8,501 bases of DNA, from NCBI GenBank assembly GCA_046313675.1, contig JBKBXU010000201.1, positions 1 to 8,501 on the forward strand. Reading direction: 5' to 3'. Positions 1 through 7,674 of the stretch are shown in pieces. The notes beneath the pieces were generated by a model that made no database searches, was not told the DNA's origin, and was given only the letters and a program-made list of their open reading frames with translations. How positions within the stretch are numbered: the stretch's first letter is position 1; each line of letters opens with the position of its first letter. Source of the DNA: JBKBXU01 sp046313675. Its GTDB lineage: Bacteria; Bacteroidota; Bacteroidia; Cytophagales; Cytophagaceae. Made by a program: the position numbers and the translations under genes.

Positions 1-1855
1 TTTCGCAATTAATCCCATGTGTAATTTTCCAGTTAAAATAACCTGGAAAAGCATTGGGGTTATTATACACATTATAATTAGGATGATTAGCAACAATCTC
101 AACAGCTTCCCCATAGGTTCGTGGGTAAGAAAAATCTCCGGTTGCGCCATTTAAAAAGATCGCTAGTTGCGTTGAACCGGTATGGAGACGAAGCTGATAA
201 CCCTCTCCTGCTGTTATATTAATTCCAACTGGTACACGCATAGGTGCGGCTGGCTGGCCTTGACCGGTACAAGGACCGGTATAATTAGAAGTTCCTACTG
301 TATTACCTTCTGAATCCAATACGATAAAGTTAATAGTATTGGCATTTCCAGTTGCCGGAGTAGGACAATGCCAGTTATAAGGATATACAGTAAGACTGTC
401 CAGGCTAAAGCTCTTATGGGCATTGAATACCAACAAAGTTTTATTAGTTTCACTTGGCCCCATTACTTCTGGATTAGTCATCTGGTTGGCAGAAGAAGGC
501 CCTACATTTATGGCAAAAGTAGATGTATCCTCCACATAATAGGTATATGGCCCCGGGCCATCCAAAAGTGGTGGTGAGTAAGAAGGGCCCGTAGCCAAAG
601 CAGTCCCACCTTCAGGGGCAGACCACCATTTATATTTTCCATCTCCTATGACAGATAACTCGACAGTTCCGGTTCCACCCGAAGATTCAGGACAATAAGT
701 ACCATTAACCGGTTCTGCGGCCTGAGTACCGATGGTTACCTCATCTGACTGCACCCCACAGGATGGATCATTTACCACCACAGAATATGTGCCTGGCCTA
801 TTTGCCGTATAAGTTCTTGAAGAAGCACCGGAAATAGGATTTCCGTTCCTAGACCATTGATAAGTAACACCTGCAGAGGTGAATCTCGCATCCAACGTAG
901 CAGTTATGGGGTCACATAACATTATATCTGGGCCTAAATCTATAGAATAATTATCCGTAATATTGATGATGGCTGTCTTAGGACAAGAACCCGCTGAATC
1001 CACACAAACAGAATAAACTCCAGGTTCATTAACATTATAACTATAGAAAGACGGGCCAAAGCCACTTGAAACCTCTACTCCATCCTTATACCACTTATAA
1101 TTTATATTTGTAGCAGCCTGAGTAGGCGCATTAAAATCAGGGTTAAGGGTAATCGGAAGCGTTTGTCCACAGATAGAGAAATCATCTCCTAAATTAGGAG
1201 TTGGCCCTGGAGAACCAAATTCACATCCGGGAGAAAATGAAATATCATCAATAGCAAAGTCTACGCCATTGTTACATCCTGTTGTGGTTGTATTTTGAAT
1301 ACTTATGGTAGCATAGCTCGGAGGATTAGGGCCAGAATTCCATACCGCAGTATACCTGATCCAGTCACCTGCAACACCGGTGGGGGTAATTGTTTCCGGC
1401 AAAGCTTGTCCGTTAATATCAAACCTCAATGTACCCCGATTAGGAGATACATACAAAGAAGTAATCCAAACGGAAAAATAATAATTAGTATTCGGTTCAA
1501 TTAAAATCTCATCCTGAGACCATACATTAACTCCTAATTCACATATTCCATCCACCATTAAAAACTGCCCTGTAGGTGAACCATGATGATCAGTAATATT
1601 AGGGAAGGCATTATTAAACTGAGAAGGATTACTTCCAACAAAAATATCCCCAGGAACAGACCAGCAATTACCGCAAGGTGTATAACGTCTGTAGCGTGTA
1701 TCATGGCTCCATCCAGAATAACCCGTAGAAAAATCTCCATTGGTTACCAGATTTTGACCATTTGAAACCGTGCCGGAACATTCCTGAGCATGAAGAGGGT
1801 TTAAGCTAATTAAAAACAATAAACTTAACCCTAATCCAAATAATAATTTTTTCAT
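1..1855 (-). CDS. Large secreted multidomain surface protein (CBM-like and Ig-like modules), partial; probable T9SS cargo
   Basis: The frame is open from an ATG at 1853-1855 to the left edge, giving 618 residues with no stop, so the C-terminus is missing. Residues 1-23 are a Sec signal peptide (MKK, a leucine-rich core, cleavage after L-H-A). Residues about 36-210 look like a jelly-roll carbohydrate-binding/MAM-type domain: an N-G-D-F-S opening, a G-W pair, and a closing F-A-I-D-D-I-S-F strand. Two Ig/PKD-like modules follow (about 218-302 and 303-380; markers Y-K-W-Y-K-D-G and Y-Q-W-S-R-N-G). Next is a shorter Ig-like module with W-W-S-A-P-E-G-G-T near 409 and a Y-Y-V-E strand. From about 470 a further beta module runs to the edge (S-F-S-L-D-S-L-T-V-Y, then S-Y-P, then Y-F-N-W-K-I). 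This architecture is typical of Bacteroidota cell-surface proteins exported by the type IX system; a C-terminal sorting domain would be expected off-window but is not seen. Adhesion or polysaccharide binding is inferred. There is no clear Shine-Dalgarno sequence. The gene is tandem with the Omp85-like gene, 201 bp downstream of it. Confidence 0.88.
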   Translation of the reverse strand, partial: MKKLLFGLGLSLLFLISLNPLHAQECSGTVSNGQNLVTNGDFSTGYSGWSHDTRYRRYTPCGNCWSVPGDIFVGSNPSQFNNAFPNITDHHGSPTGQFLMVDGICELGVNVWSQDEILIEPNTNYYFSVWITSLYVSPNRGTLRFDINGQALPETITPTGVAGDWIRYTAVWNSGPNPPSYATISIQNTTTTGCNNGVDFAIDDISFSPGCEFGSPGPTPNLGDDFSICGQTLPITLNPDFNAPTQAATNINYKWYKDGVEVSSGFGPSFYSYNVNEPGVYSVCVDSAGSCPKTAIINITDNYSIDLGPDIMLCDPITATLDARFTSAGVTYQWSRNGNPISGASSRTYTANRPGTYSVVVNDPSCGVQSDEVTIGTQAAEPVNGTYCPESSGGTGTVELSVIGDGKYKWWSAPEGGTALATGPSYSPPLLDGPGPYTYYVEDTSTFAINVGPSSANQMTNPEVMGPSETNKTLLVFNAHKSFSLDSLTVYPYNWHCPTPATGNANTINFIVLDSEGNTVGTSNYTGPCTGQGQPAAPMRVPVGINITAGEGYQLRLHTGSTQLAIFLNGATGDFSYPRTYGEAVEIVANHPNYNVYNNPNAFPGYFNWKITHGINCE

Positions 1856-2005
1856 CGTAATTTAAAAGGATAATCTATTATTGAGCGCTGCATTAATTAA
1901 TCCAAAAACCATAGCATTTACGTAGACCAGGAATTAAAGTTAGCGTTAAATGTATTTTTCACCAAAAAAAGTGTTGAAACACTTAACTAAAGAGAAATCT
2001 CCTAT

Positions 2006-2013
2006 CAAAGATA
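2006..2013 (-). promoter_or_regulatory. Candidate Bacteroidota -7 promoter element (TATCTTTG)
   Basis: Read on the minus strand this is TATCTTTG, an exact match to the TAnnTTTG -7 element used by the Bacteroidota primary sigma factor. It lies about 150 bp upstream of the start of the large secreted protein and would give a leader of roughly 145 nt. No TTTG -33 element is visible at the usual spacing, so the call rests on a single short motif. Confidence 0.35.
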
Positions 2014-2014
2014 C

Positions 2015-2033
2015 AAAAAACATGGCGTTTTTT
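2015..2033 (-). terminator. Weak hairpin after the Omp85-like gene, possible terminator
   Basis: A 7-bp perfect stem (AAAAAAC with GTTTTTT) closes a 5-nt loop, beginning 24 bp past the TGA stop of the Omp85-like gene on the minus strand. The stem is almost all A-T, so it would be unstable. It directly abuts the candidate -7 element at 2006-2013, which is where one transcription unit could end and the next begin. Confidence 0.25.
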
Positions 2034-2056
2034 TCTGCTAATATTAATTCTGTTTT

Positions 2057-4126
2057 TCAAAAACCTACTGTCGATGGTTTAGGAAATTGGAAATGATTAA
2101 ATTCATAGTAGAATCGACTTCGTTCAAACAACATAAACTCCTGCATTCCCAAATTGCGAGCTCCCGGATAATAGCCAAATAAAAACTGAATGGTTTCAAA
2201 AATCATATGATCATTCCTAAACCTCAGTCCCACCCCAAAAGCTGAGTGAAAACTTCGCCTGTCAAATAGCCTGCCATCGCTGGCCAACCAGGCAAGATCA
2301 GTAAAGTAAACCAGAGCAGTTTGAAAACCAAAAAATTTTATCGGTGGGAAAACGTTGGTTTCAAAATTTAAAACAGCTCTTCTTTTACCAAATAACCATG
2401 GGGGATTAAAGCCTCTTAACCCTTGCGCATCATTGATAAACATTACAGCTCCCGGCATTGGGTGAATTAACTCAGAATAGCGCATTCCAAGATAATACCG
2501 ACTTTTCCATCTGTTAAGCTTGACTAAAGGAGTAAAATAAAGGAGTCGGCCTGCCAATACAGACTCCTGCCAATCCCTATCATATAAAAACCCTCCCAGG
2601 CCTACACTTGCATATAAATATCCCAAACTATTGCTGTATCTACTCCAGGCGGTGTTTACGCCCATATAAGGACGTCTCCTGGAAAGAGATTCTTCAACCC
2701 CATAGACTAAAGAGATTAGATCTCCCTCAGCAATATCCTCCGTTCTACCAAAGCGAAATATATACCTGTCTTTATAATACCTGGTATTTATATATCCAAC
2801 ACTCCCAAGAATCATATCTCTATTAAAAAAATCAGGGGCGGATTTCGTATAATGAGTTCGTTGATACCTGGAGGCTATAACAAATCTATTCCCTTGCATT
2901 TGATCTTTTGAATCATCAAAGAGGTTATTAGAATAGCCTACCCAGGCATCTTGCTGATTAAAATACACCAATGGATGGCCGGGTGCATGTAATAAAGGAT
3001 AATGCCCGATTTCAGTCCAGCCCGTATTTATCCCACCTGCCCATTTGATGGCAGGCGAAATAAATTCCCTATTCACACTGACTCCATAGGACTTGACACC
3101 ATCTTGAAAATGGTAATGAATCCTACCGGTAAAAAAGGTTTTATAGATATTATGAACTGTAAAGTTTCCCAAATAATTATACTTGGCAGGAAGCATTTCG
3201 CTTAACCTTGCGCTGTTTGATAAAGAAGTTCCTGTTCCTAAAAAATTGGCATCCCCGGCAGACAGGTTTATAGATTGGGTAGGAGGATCAAACGAGGCTC
3301 CTGCCGATTTACTCCAAACATCCTGAACTATAACCAAAACATCCACACTGTCTTTATTTTCATCATAATCCAAAATCTGAATTTTTGAATCAAATGTGTA
3401 GTTGTTCTGGCGAAGGAGGCGCTCATTTTCCGCAATAACAAAAGAGTTAATTTCATCACCTTCTTTAATTATTAAAGTATTCTTAACCAGCCATCGCCTG
3501 CTCTTGACATGAAAAACATTGCCTGCGTTTTCTAAAAAATTTTTAGGTCCGTTGTCAGGCTCATTAACTGAGGGGCCAAAAGGATCTAAGATCTTTACAC
3601 TGATACTGCGGATTATTTTTTCATTGTAATCTTCAAAATGCTTATCACTTTGTTCTGACACTTCCTCATGTGGAACACTTCTATCTTCAAAATGGAATAC
3701 ATTTTTTAGTAATTTAGAAATAAGATTATCCCGCTCAATATAATTCTCAACTTTCATCAACATCCTTTCATCAAAAGGCCTTAAGGTATCAATGGAAGTA
3801 ACTATTGAATCTGTCACAGTCATTAGGGAATCTTTATACTCTATATAAATATGCCCAACTGAATCCTCATTGAGATACTTAAAGGTTTTATAAGTCTCAT
3901 AGGTCGATATTACGTAATGCTTAACCAGGTAAAAAGTATCAGAGGGTGTATAAGAAGTGTCTTTCAAAGAAAGGAAAATATCAGGGAAGTTTACATTTAT
4001 AGAGTCATACTTAATGGTTAAATCACTAGCCCCGGATACTTTTCGGTTTTTAAGCGAATTGCAGCCCAATAAAAACACACAAAGAAAAAATATTATTATA
4101 TAAAAGTTTTCTGACCGAAAAGCCAT
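2057..4126 (-). CDS. Omp85-superfamily (BamA/TamA-like) POTRA plus beta-barrel outer-membrane protein, predicted lipoprotein
   Basis: This is a complete 689-aa ORF with an ATG at 4124-4126 and a TGA stop. Residues 1-22 form a hydrophobic signal ending in a lipobox (L19-L20-G21-C22), so the N-terminus is probably acylated. Residues 23-170 are a charged, low-hydrophobicity region of unknown fold. Residues about 172-270 resemble a POTRA domain: a D-P-F-G-P-S-V segment, then strand-helix-helix-strand with K-E-G-D, E-N-E-R-L-L-R and a V-L-V-I-V-Q-D-V-W-S strand. From about 285 (G-D-A-N-F-L-G-T-G) to the end, alternating aromatic/polar strands suggest a D15-type outer-membrane barrel; the last residue is F. 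Family members insert or export outer-membrane proteins, but this subgroup has no assigned substrate that I know of. A lipidated barrel recalls TamL of Bacteroidota, though assignment to TamL is not justified by sequence alone. No Shine-Dalgarno sequence is visible. Confidence 0.82.
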   Translation of the reverse strand: MAFRSENFYIIIFFLCVFLLGCNSLKNRKVSGASDLTIKYDSINVNFPDIFLSLKDTSYTPSDTFYLVKHYVISTYETYKTFKYLNEDSVGHIYIEYKDSLMTVTDSIVTSIDTLRPFDERMLMKVENYIERDNLISKLLKNVFHFEDRSVPHEEVSEQSDKHFEDYNEKIIRSISVKILDPFGPSVNEPDNGPKNFLENAGNVFHVKSRRWLVKNTLIIKEGDEINSFVIAENERLLRQNNYTFDSKIQILDYDENKDSVDVLVIVQDVWSKSAGASFDPPTQSINLSAGDANFLGTGTSLSNSARLSEMLPAKYNYLGNFTVHNIYKTFFTGRIHYHFQDGVKSYGVSVNREFISPAIKWAGGINTGWTEIGHYPLLHAPGHPLVYFNQQDAWVGYSNNLFDDSKDQMQGNRFVIASRYQRTHYTKSAPDFFNRDMILGSVGYINTRYYKDRYIFRFGRTEDIAEGDLISLVYGVEESLSRRRPYMGVNTAWSRYSNSLGYLYASVGLGGFLYDRDWQESVLAGRLLYFTPLVKLNRWKSRYYLGMRYSELIHPMPGAVMFINDAQGLRGFNPPWLFGKRRAVLNFETNVFPPIKFFGFQTALVYFTDLAWLASDGRLFDRRSFHSAFGVGLRFRNDHMIFETIQFLFGYYPGARNLGMQEFMLFERSRFYYEFNHFQFPKPSTVGF

Positions 4127-4759
4127 ACAAGTGCAGAAGCTGTTTTTTCAGGTATATCTTATACAAAAGCTTTTGAAGGATCAAATTGTTTTCTTTAAGA
4201 AGACACCTTCTTTAATCCCAAGAATATAAATCTGAAACCATGCCTATATAGTGCAAATAAAAACACATCAACAAATATTGTACTTTTCTAATAAGACAAG
4301 AAAAAATATATGCAATAAATAAAATAAAATATCTACAAATCAAGAACTTAAATCAAGAAGACAGCAATAAACATAAATATAATTTTACTTACTTTATAAC
4401 TCAAAAAATAAAATACTATAAAACCAAAATTAACTTAAATTCGAATATCACTTTTAAATAATTACTATAAAAAACAATAAACATACATAATATATAATGG
4501 CAATAATTCGATATATTATATATAATTTCAAAAAGCATCTTAAAATTTAAACCAAAATAAATTAGTAAAAAAATTGAAATTTAATGTCAACCACACCTAC
4601 TTTAGTCAAAAAAATATAATTTTACTTTGTTACAGTATAAAATCTTAAAGAAAATTTAATATTTATAATTTTTTTTATATTAACAACAAGGCATCTTAAG
4701 TTTTTTATACTAGATTTATAACCATAATACCATTACCAACTAAAAACGTTATTTACCTT
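4127..4759. other. 633-bp A+T-rich divergent intergenic region
   Basis: No convincing gene lies between the divergent Omp85-like gene and glnK. By hand count, 4261-4740 has about 85 G/C in 480 bases (roughly 18%), far below the flanking genes. It must hold both divergent promoters, yet I found no exact TAnnTTTG element facing either gene and no sigma-54 GG-N10-GC pair on the plus strand ahead of glnK. The only near match is TACTTTG at 4623-4629, one base short in its spacer. No tRNA or convincing RNA fold was recognised. Confidence 0.7.
4164..4175. repeat. 12-bp perfect palindrome CAAAAGCTTTTG, possible operator
   Basis: CAAAAGCTTTTG is its own reverse complement and lies 38 bp upstream of the ATG of the Omp85-like gene, inside or just upstream of its leader. 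It stands out from the surrounding A+T-rich sequence by its G-C centre. A dimeric regulator site is possible, but a 12-bp A/T-rich palindrome can arise by chance. Confidence 0.3.
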
Positions 4760-5098
4760 ATGAAAAAAATTGAAGCCATAATCAGATCTTCCCACTTCAA
4801 TAAAGTCAAGGAAGCCCTTCACACCATTGGAATAGACTTTTTTACATTTGAAGATGTAAAAGGCGTAGGAAACCAAAAAAGTGAAAAAACAATTTACAGG
4901 GGCCACGAATATGACCTTGGCTCAATTGCCAGAACCAAAATCACTATAGTTACAGACAGTGATAAAGCTGATGAAATAATTAATTCTATTATGTCAAGTG
5001 CCCGAACAGGAGAAATTGGTGATGGAAAAATATTTGTATCCTCTATTGAACAAGCATTCAGGATACGTTCCGGTGAAAAAGACATTACCGCACTTTAG
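4760..5098 (+). CDS. glnK: P-II family nitrogen regulatory protein (GlnK/GlnB)
   Basis: This is a 112-aa ORF, the exact family length, aligning without gaps to enterobacterial GlnB/GlnK. P-II proteins are cytoplasmic trimers that bind ATP/ADP and 2-oxoglutarate and control nitrogen assimilation; those linked to amtB plug the ammonium channel. Conserved features are the K-K-I-E-A-I-I-R start, the V-K-G-x-G-x-Q-K segment with Q39, and a T-loop at about 37-55 containing Y46-R47-G48 and Y51 (the uridylylation position of E. coli). The C-terminal signature T83-G-E-I-G-D-G-K90-I-F-V and R101/R103 of the nucleotide site are also present. Differences from E. coli are N38 for R38, G54-S55 for D/N54-F55, and R58 for K58. 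It lies 65 bp ahead of amtB, almost certainly co-transcribed. I call it GlnK from this linkage. The ATG has no strong Shine-Dalgarno sequence. Confidence 0.96.
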   Translation: MKKIEAIIRSSHFNKVKEALHTIGIDFFTFEDVKGVGNQKSEKTIYRGHEYDLGSIARTKITIVTDSDKADEIINSIMSSARTGEIGDGKIFVSSIEQAFRIRSGEKDITAL

Positions 5099-5163
5099 CA
5101 AATCAAACTACCATTAACCAATTACCAAAAACCATTTTATTAACCTATTTAACATCAAACGAT

Positions 5164-6417
5164 ATGGAACAAACTGTTACCACCGAGCTATTTACCACCA
5201 ACAACCTGTGGATGATGATAGCTACTGCACTGGTTTTTATCATGCACTTAGGATTTGCTACCGTAGAATCAGGGTTAGCAAGATCAAAAAATACTGTTAA
5301 TATTTTATTTAAAAACGCAGTTATCCCGGGATTAGGATTAATCACCTACGCCATGTGGGGCTTTAACATGATGTACCCTGGCGATGAATTTGCAGGAGGC
5401 CTATTTGGATTTGCAGGATTTGGCATAGCCATACCGGAAGGAGATGCCGGCTTGATAGGATATACCAAAGATGGCGGGTATTCTTATTGGACAGATTTCC
5501 TTTTTCAGGCCATGTTTGCCGCAACAGCCGCTACAATTGTATCCGGAGCCGTAGCAGAAAGAATTAAATTGGAAAGCTTTTTACTCTGCTCCCTGTTTTT
5601 AGTAGGATTATATTATCCGATAATAGGTATGTGGAAATGGGGTGGAGGGTTTCTTGAAACAATGCAAACACCTTTTATTGATTTTGCAGGATCGACTATT
5701 GTTCATTCTGTAGGAGGATGGGCTGCCTTAGCAGGAGTTATTATATTAGGACCCCGTATAGGGAAATACCTGGATGGAAAAGTAACACCACTACCGGGCC
5801 ACAGTATGCCACTTGCGACGATGGGTGTATTTTTCCTTTGGTTGGGCTGGTTTGGGTTTAATGGAGGCTCTGTACTAAGTGCTGATCCAGGCGCTGTTTC
5901 TCTTGTACTCGTAACCACATCACTTGCTGCTTCTGCGGGTGCTTTTGGGGCAATGATTACCTCTTTTATAATAACTAAAAAACATGACCTTACAATGGTT
6001 CTGAATGGAATCCTGGGCGGCTTGGTTGGAATAACTGCAGGAGCTGACCTTATGTCTCCAATGGATGCTATATTGATAGGCCTAATATCAGGAACAATTG
6101 TAGTATTTTCCGTTCTATTCTTTGACAAAATTAAAATTGACGATCCTGTAGGAGCAATATCTGTGCACCTTATATGTGGAATTTTCGGAACTTTGGCAGT
6201 AGGATTCTTTGGTAGTCAAGCAGGAGTTTCTCAACTGATAAGCCAGCTAATAGGCATTGGAGCTGTTGGAGCATTTATCTTCCCGGCCTCTTTACTTACG
6301 TTCTTTGTAGTTGACAAACTTATCGGACTGAGAGTTTCCAGCAAAGAAGAAATTGAAGGGCTTGACATTGGAGAACATGGAATGAGAGCTTATAACTTTG
6401 AATTCGAAAAAGCATAA
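5164..6417 (+). CDS. amtB: Ammonium transporter, Amt/MEP/Rh family
   Basis: This 417-aa polytopic inner-membrane channel conducts NH3/NH4+ into the cell, and trimers are expected. About eleven hydrophobic segments run from residue 14 to about 388, followed by a short cytoplasmic tail. The hallmark residues are present. D173 lies in F-I-D-F-A-G-S. The twin pore histidines are H181 (T-I-V-H-S-V-G-G) and H335 (S-V-H-L-I-C-G-I-F-G). The likely phenylalanine gate is F118 (Q-A-M-F-A-A) and F232 (G-W-F-G-F-N). W159 (W-G-G-G) and S236 match the external ammonium site. The tail carries E-G-L-D-I-G-E-H-G-M-R-A-Y, the conserved Amt C-terminal motif involved in subunit coupling. No cleavable signal peptide is obvious. 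It follows glnK by 65 bp, in the glnK-amtB order known from proteobacteria, and ends 9 bp before a strong hairpin. Function and completeness are secure. Confidence 0.97.
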   Translation: MEQTVTTELFTTNNLWMMIATALVFIMHLGFATVESGLARSKNTVNILFKNAVIPGLGLITYAMWGFNMMYPGDEFAGGLFGFAGFGIAIPEGDAGLIGYTKDGGYSYWTDFLFQAMFAATAATIVSGAVAERIKLESFLLCSLFLVGLYYPIIGMWKWGGGFLETMQTPFIDFAGSTIVHSVGGWAALAGVIILGPRIGKYLDGKVTPLPGHSMPLATMGVFFLWLGWFGFNGGSVLSADPGAVSLVLVTTSLAASAGAFGAMITSFIITKKHDLTMVLNGILGGLVGITAGADLMSPMDAILIGLISGTIVVFSVLFFDKIKIDDPVGAISVHLICGIFGTLAVGFFGSQAGVSQLISQLIGIGAVGAFIFPASLLTFFVVDKLIGLRVSSKEEIEGLDIGEHGMRAYNFEFEKA

Positions 6418-6426
6418 AAGCCTTTC

Positions 6427-6474
6427 AACCAGGAATAAAAAAACCTGCATTTGCAGGTTTTTTTATTCCTGGTT
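6427..6474. terminator. Bidirectional terminator between amtB and the serine hydrolase gene
   Basis: A perfect 23-bp inverted repeat pairs 6427-6449 with 6452-6474 around a 2-nt centre, or 22 bp with a 4-nt ATTT loop. The core is CCTGC/GCAGG flanked by a 7-A and a 7-T run, so each strand reads G/C stem then U-tract: a bidirectional intrinsic terminator with the outer arms extending the duplex. The right arm contains the TAA stop (6463-6465) and the last three sense codons (N-Q-E) of the convergent hydrolase gene. Confidence 0.9.
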
Positions 6475-7674
6475 TTCTAATTCTTTTTTTACATGAGCCA
6501 CAATTCTTTTCAATGTATTATTACTTGTATTATTCAGAATAATAATGGTATTCTTACTATCTGTATACCTCATAATACAGGCACGAGCTCCTTTCCAGTG
6601 ACCAAAATGGTAAACCAGATCAGGATTATCCTTGGATTTACGCCACCCATAACCATACATTATCTTTCTGCCATTATCAAGATTAGAATATTCAAAAATT
6701 TCTTTAAGAGTATTTTCCTTAACAAGTAACGTATCATAAAGAGCCTGATCCCATCTGTACATATCCTCCACGGAAGCATAAACACCTTTCTCTCCGACAA
6801 AACCATTCCTGACATCATCATCAAACAATTCAAAATTCCGCCGTGTATATATATAGTTATATACACGATTTGGCACAACAGGCTCACAGGCCAGGCTCAC
6901 CACTTTAGAATGTTTCATTCCAAGCACATCAAAAATTCGCTCCTGAACAAACTCCTGAAAACTCTGCTCTGTAATTCTCTCTACCAGATGGGCTAATAAT
7001 ACATATCCGGTATTATTGTATGCAAACCGTGTCCCTGGCCTAAATTGCAGACGGGGCTGCTTTTCCTTTAAAATTAAGGGCATCTCACAATTCTGTGCAA
7101 TCTGGCAACTGTCCCAAAAGTTTAGATAGGTGGGTACATAATTGAGAAAATTAACAAGCCCAGAGGAATGATTTAACAGGTGTTTAATTTTAATCCCTTT
7201 ATACGGCATTTCAGGGATGTATTCGGTGATATCATTCTCAATATTCAATTTCCCTTCTTCCTTCAGCATCATCACTGCCATAGCAGTAAATTGCTTGGAA
7301 ACCGAAGCAAGGTGAAATGAGGACTGAGAACTTAAAGGGGTTTCTGTAGCAAAATCTGCATATCCATAAGCACTGTTGAAAATTATTTCACCCCCTTCAC
7401 TTACCAACACGCACCCATTAAATTTCTTCTGCTTATAAAGCTTGGATAGGTACTTGTCTATATTTTTCGCTTTTTCCCTATGTTCCGGCTTAGAGCTCAC
7501 TGAGAAATCAACTTCAAAACCCTTACTTTCTTTGTTAACCTCAACATCTTTTACCAAGGCAAGCTTTTCTGTTTTCTCTCTTTTCTCATTAGCAAATCTG
7601 TCACTTGTGCAAGACCAGGAAACAAATAGCAGTAAGACATACCAATACTTAATAAATAAATTATTCAACTTCAA
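6463..7674 (-). CDS. Serine hydrolase of the beta-lactamase (class C/EstB-like) superfamily, predicted lipoprotein
   Basis: The ORF is 403 aa. Residues 1-22 form a signal ending V-S-W-S-C22, a loose lipobox, so a lipid-anchored periplasmic or surface enzyme is likely. Residues 23-68 are a very charged linker, and the hydrolase domain runs from about 70 to 400. The catalytic motif S124-V-S-K127 (S-x-x-K, with S124 as nucleophile), the Y219-N-N221 tyrosine motif, and H356-F-G358 followed by G361 in place of K-T-G are all visible. Such proteins include D-aminopeptidases, esterases and penicillin-binding-like enzymes; true AmpC activity is not implied. There is no ATG near the 5' end, and an in-frame TAG lies two codons upstream of the first TTG (7672-7674). 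A second TTG (7666-7668) sits 6 nt after AGGAG and is the better start, shortening the protein by two residues. The gene converges on amtB and appears monocistronic. Confidence 0.9.
   Translation of the reverse strand: MKLNNLFIKYWYVLLLFVSWSCTSDRFANEKREKTEKLALVKDVEVNKESKGFEVDFSVSSKPEHREKAKNIDKYLSKLYKQKKFNGCVLVSEGGEIIFNSAYGYADFATETPLSSQSSFHLASVSKQFTAMAVMMLKEEGKLNIENDITEYIPEMPYKGIKIKHLLNHSSGLVNFLNYVPTYLNFWDSCQIAQNCEMPLILKEKQPRLQFRPGTRFAYNNTGYVLLAHLVERITEQSFQEFVQERIFDVLGMKHSKVVSLACEPVVPNRVYNYIYTRRNFELFDDDVRNGFVGEKGVYASVEDMYRWDQALYDTLLVKENTLKEIFEYSNLDNGRKIMYGYGWRKSKDNPDLVYHFGHWKGARACIMRYTDSKNTIIILNNTSNNTLKRIVAHVKKELENQE
6842..6867. repeat. Inverted repeat inside the serine hydrolase gene
   Basis: CGTGTATATA at 6842-6851 is exactly complemented by TATATACACG at 6858-6867 around a 6-nt spacer. 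It lies in coding sequence for a run of V-Y-N-Y-I-Y-T-R, so codon constraint on alternating Tyr/Ile/Val may explain it. No function is assigned. Confidence 0.6.

Noticed and set aside
368..577. 69-aa plus-strand ORF
   Set aside because: Antisense to the secreted multidomain protein, which has a consistent domain pattern across the whole interval.
1295..1765. Several 60-69-aa ORFs on both strands
   Set aside because: All overlap the N-terminal domain of the secreted protein in other frames and have no ribosome-binding site or recognisable content.
2608..3205. 67- and 72-aa plus-strand ORFs
   Set aside because: Antisense to the Omp85-like gene; their sequences look like reverse translations of barrel strands.
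4197..4212. AAGAAG-ACAC-CTTCTT hairpin upstream of the Omp85-like gene
   Set aside because: Only a 6-bp stem in purine/pyrimidine-rich sequence; too weak to call a riboswitch or attenuator.
4127..4759. Sigma-54 promoter for glnK-amtB
   Set aside because: Plus-strand GG dinucleotides in the spacer were checked for GC at the required distance and none fits.
5703..6128. 141-aa minus-strand ORF opposite amtB
   Set aside because: It lies wholly antisense to a clearly conserved ammonium transporter, is rich in Pro/Ile/Thr as expected of a reverse frame, and shows no domain.
6463..7674. Antibiotic-resistance beta-lactamase
   Set aside because: The S-x-x-K and Y-x-N motifs are superfamily-wide, and H-F-G replaces K-T-G. 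The lipoprotein signal and charged linker fit an EstB/aminopeptidase-type hydrolase better, so no resistance claim is supported.
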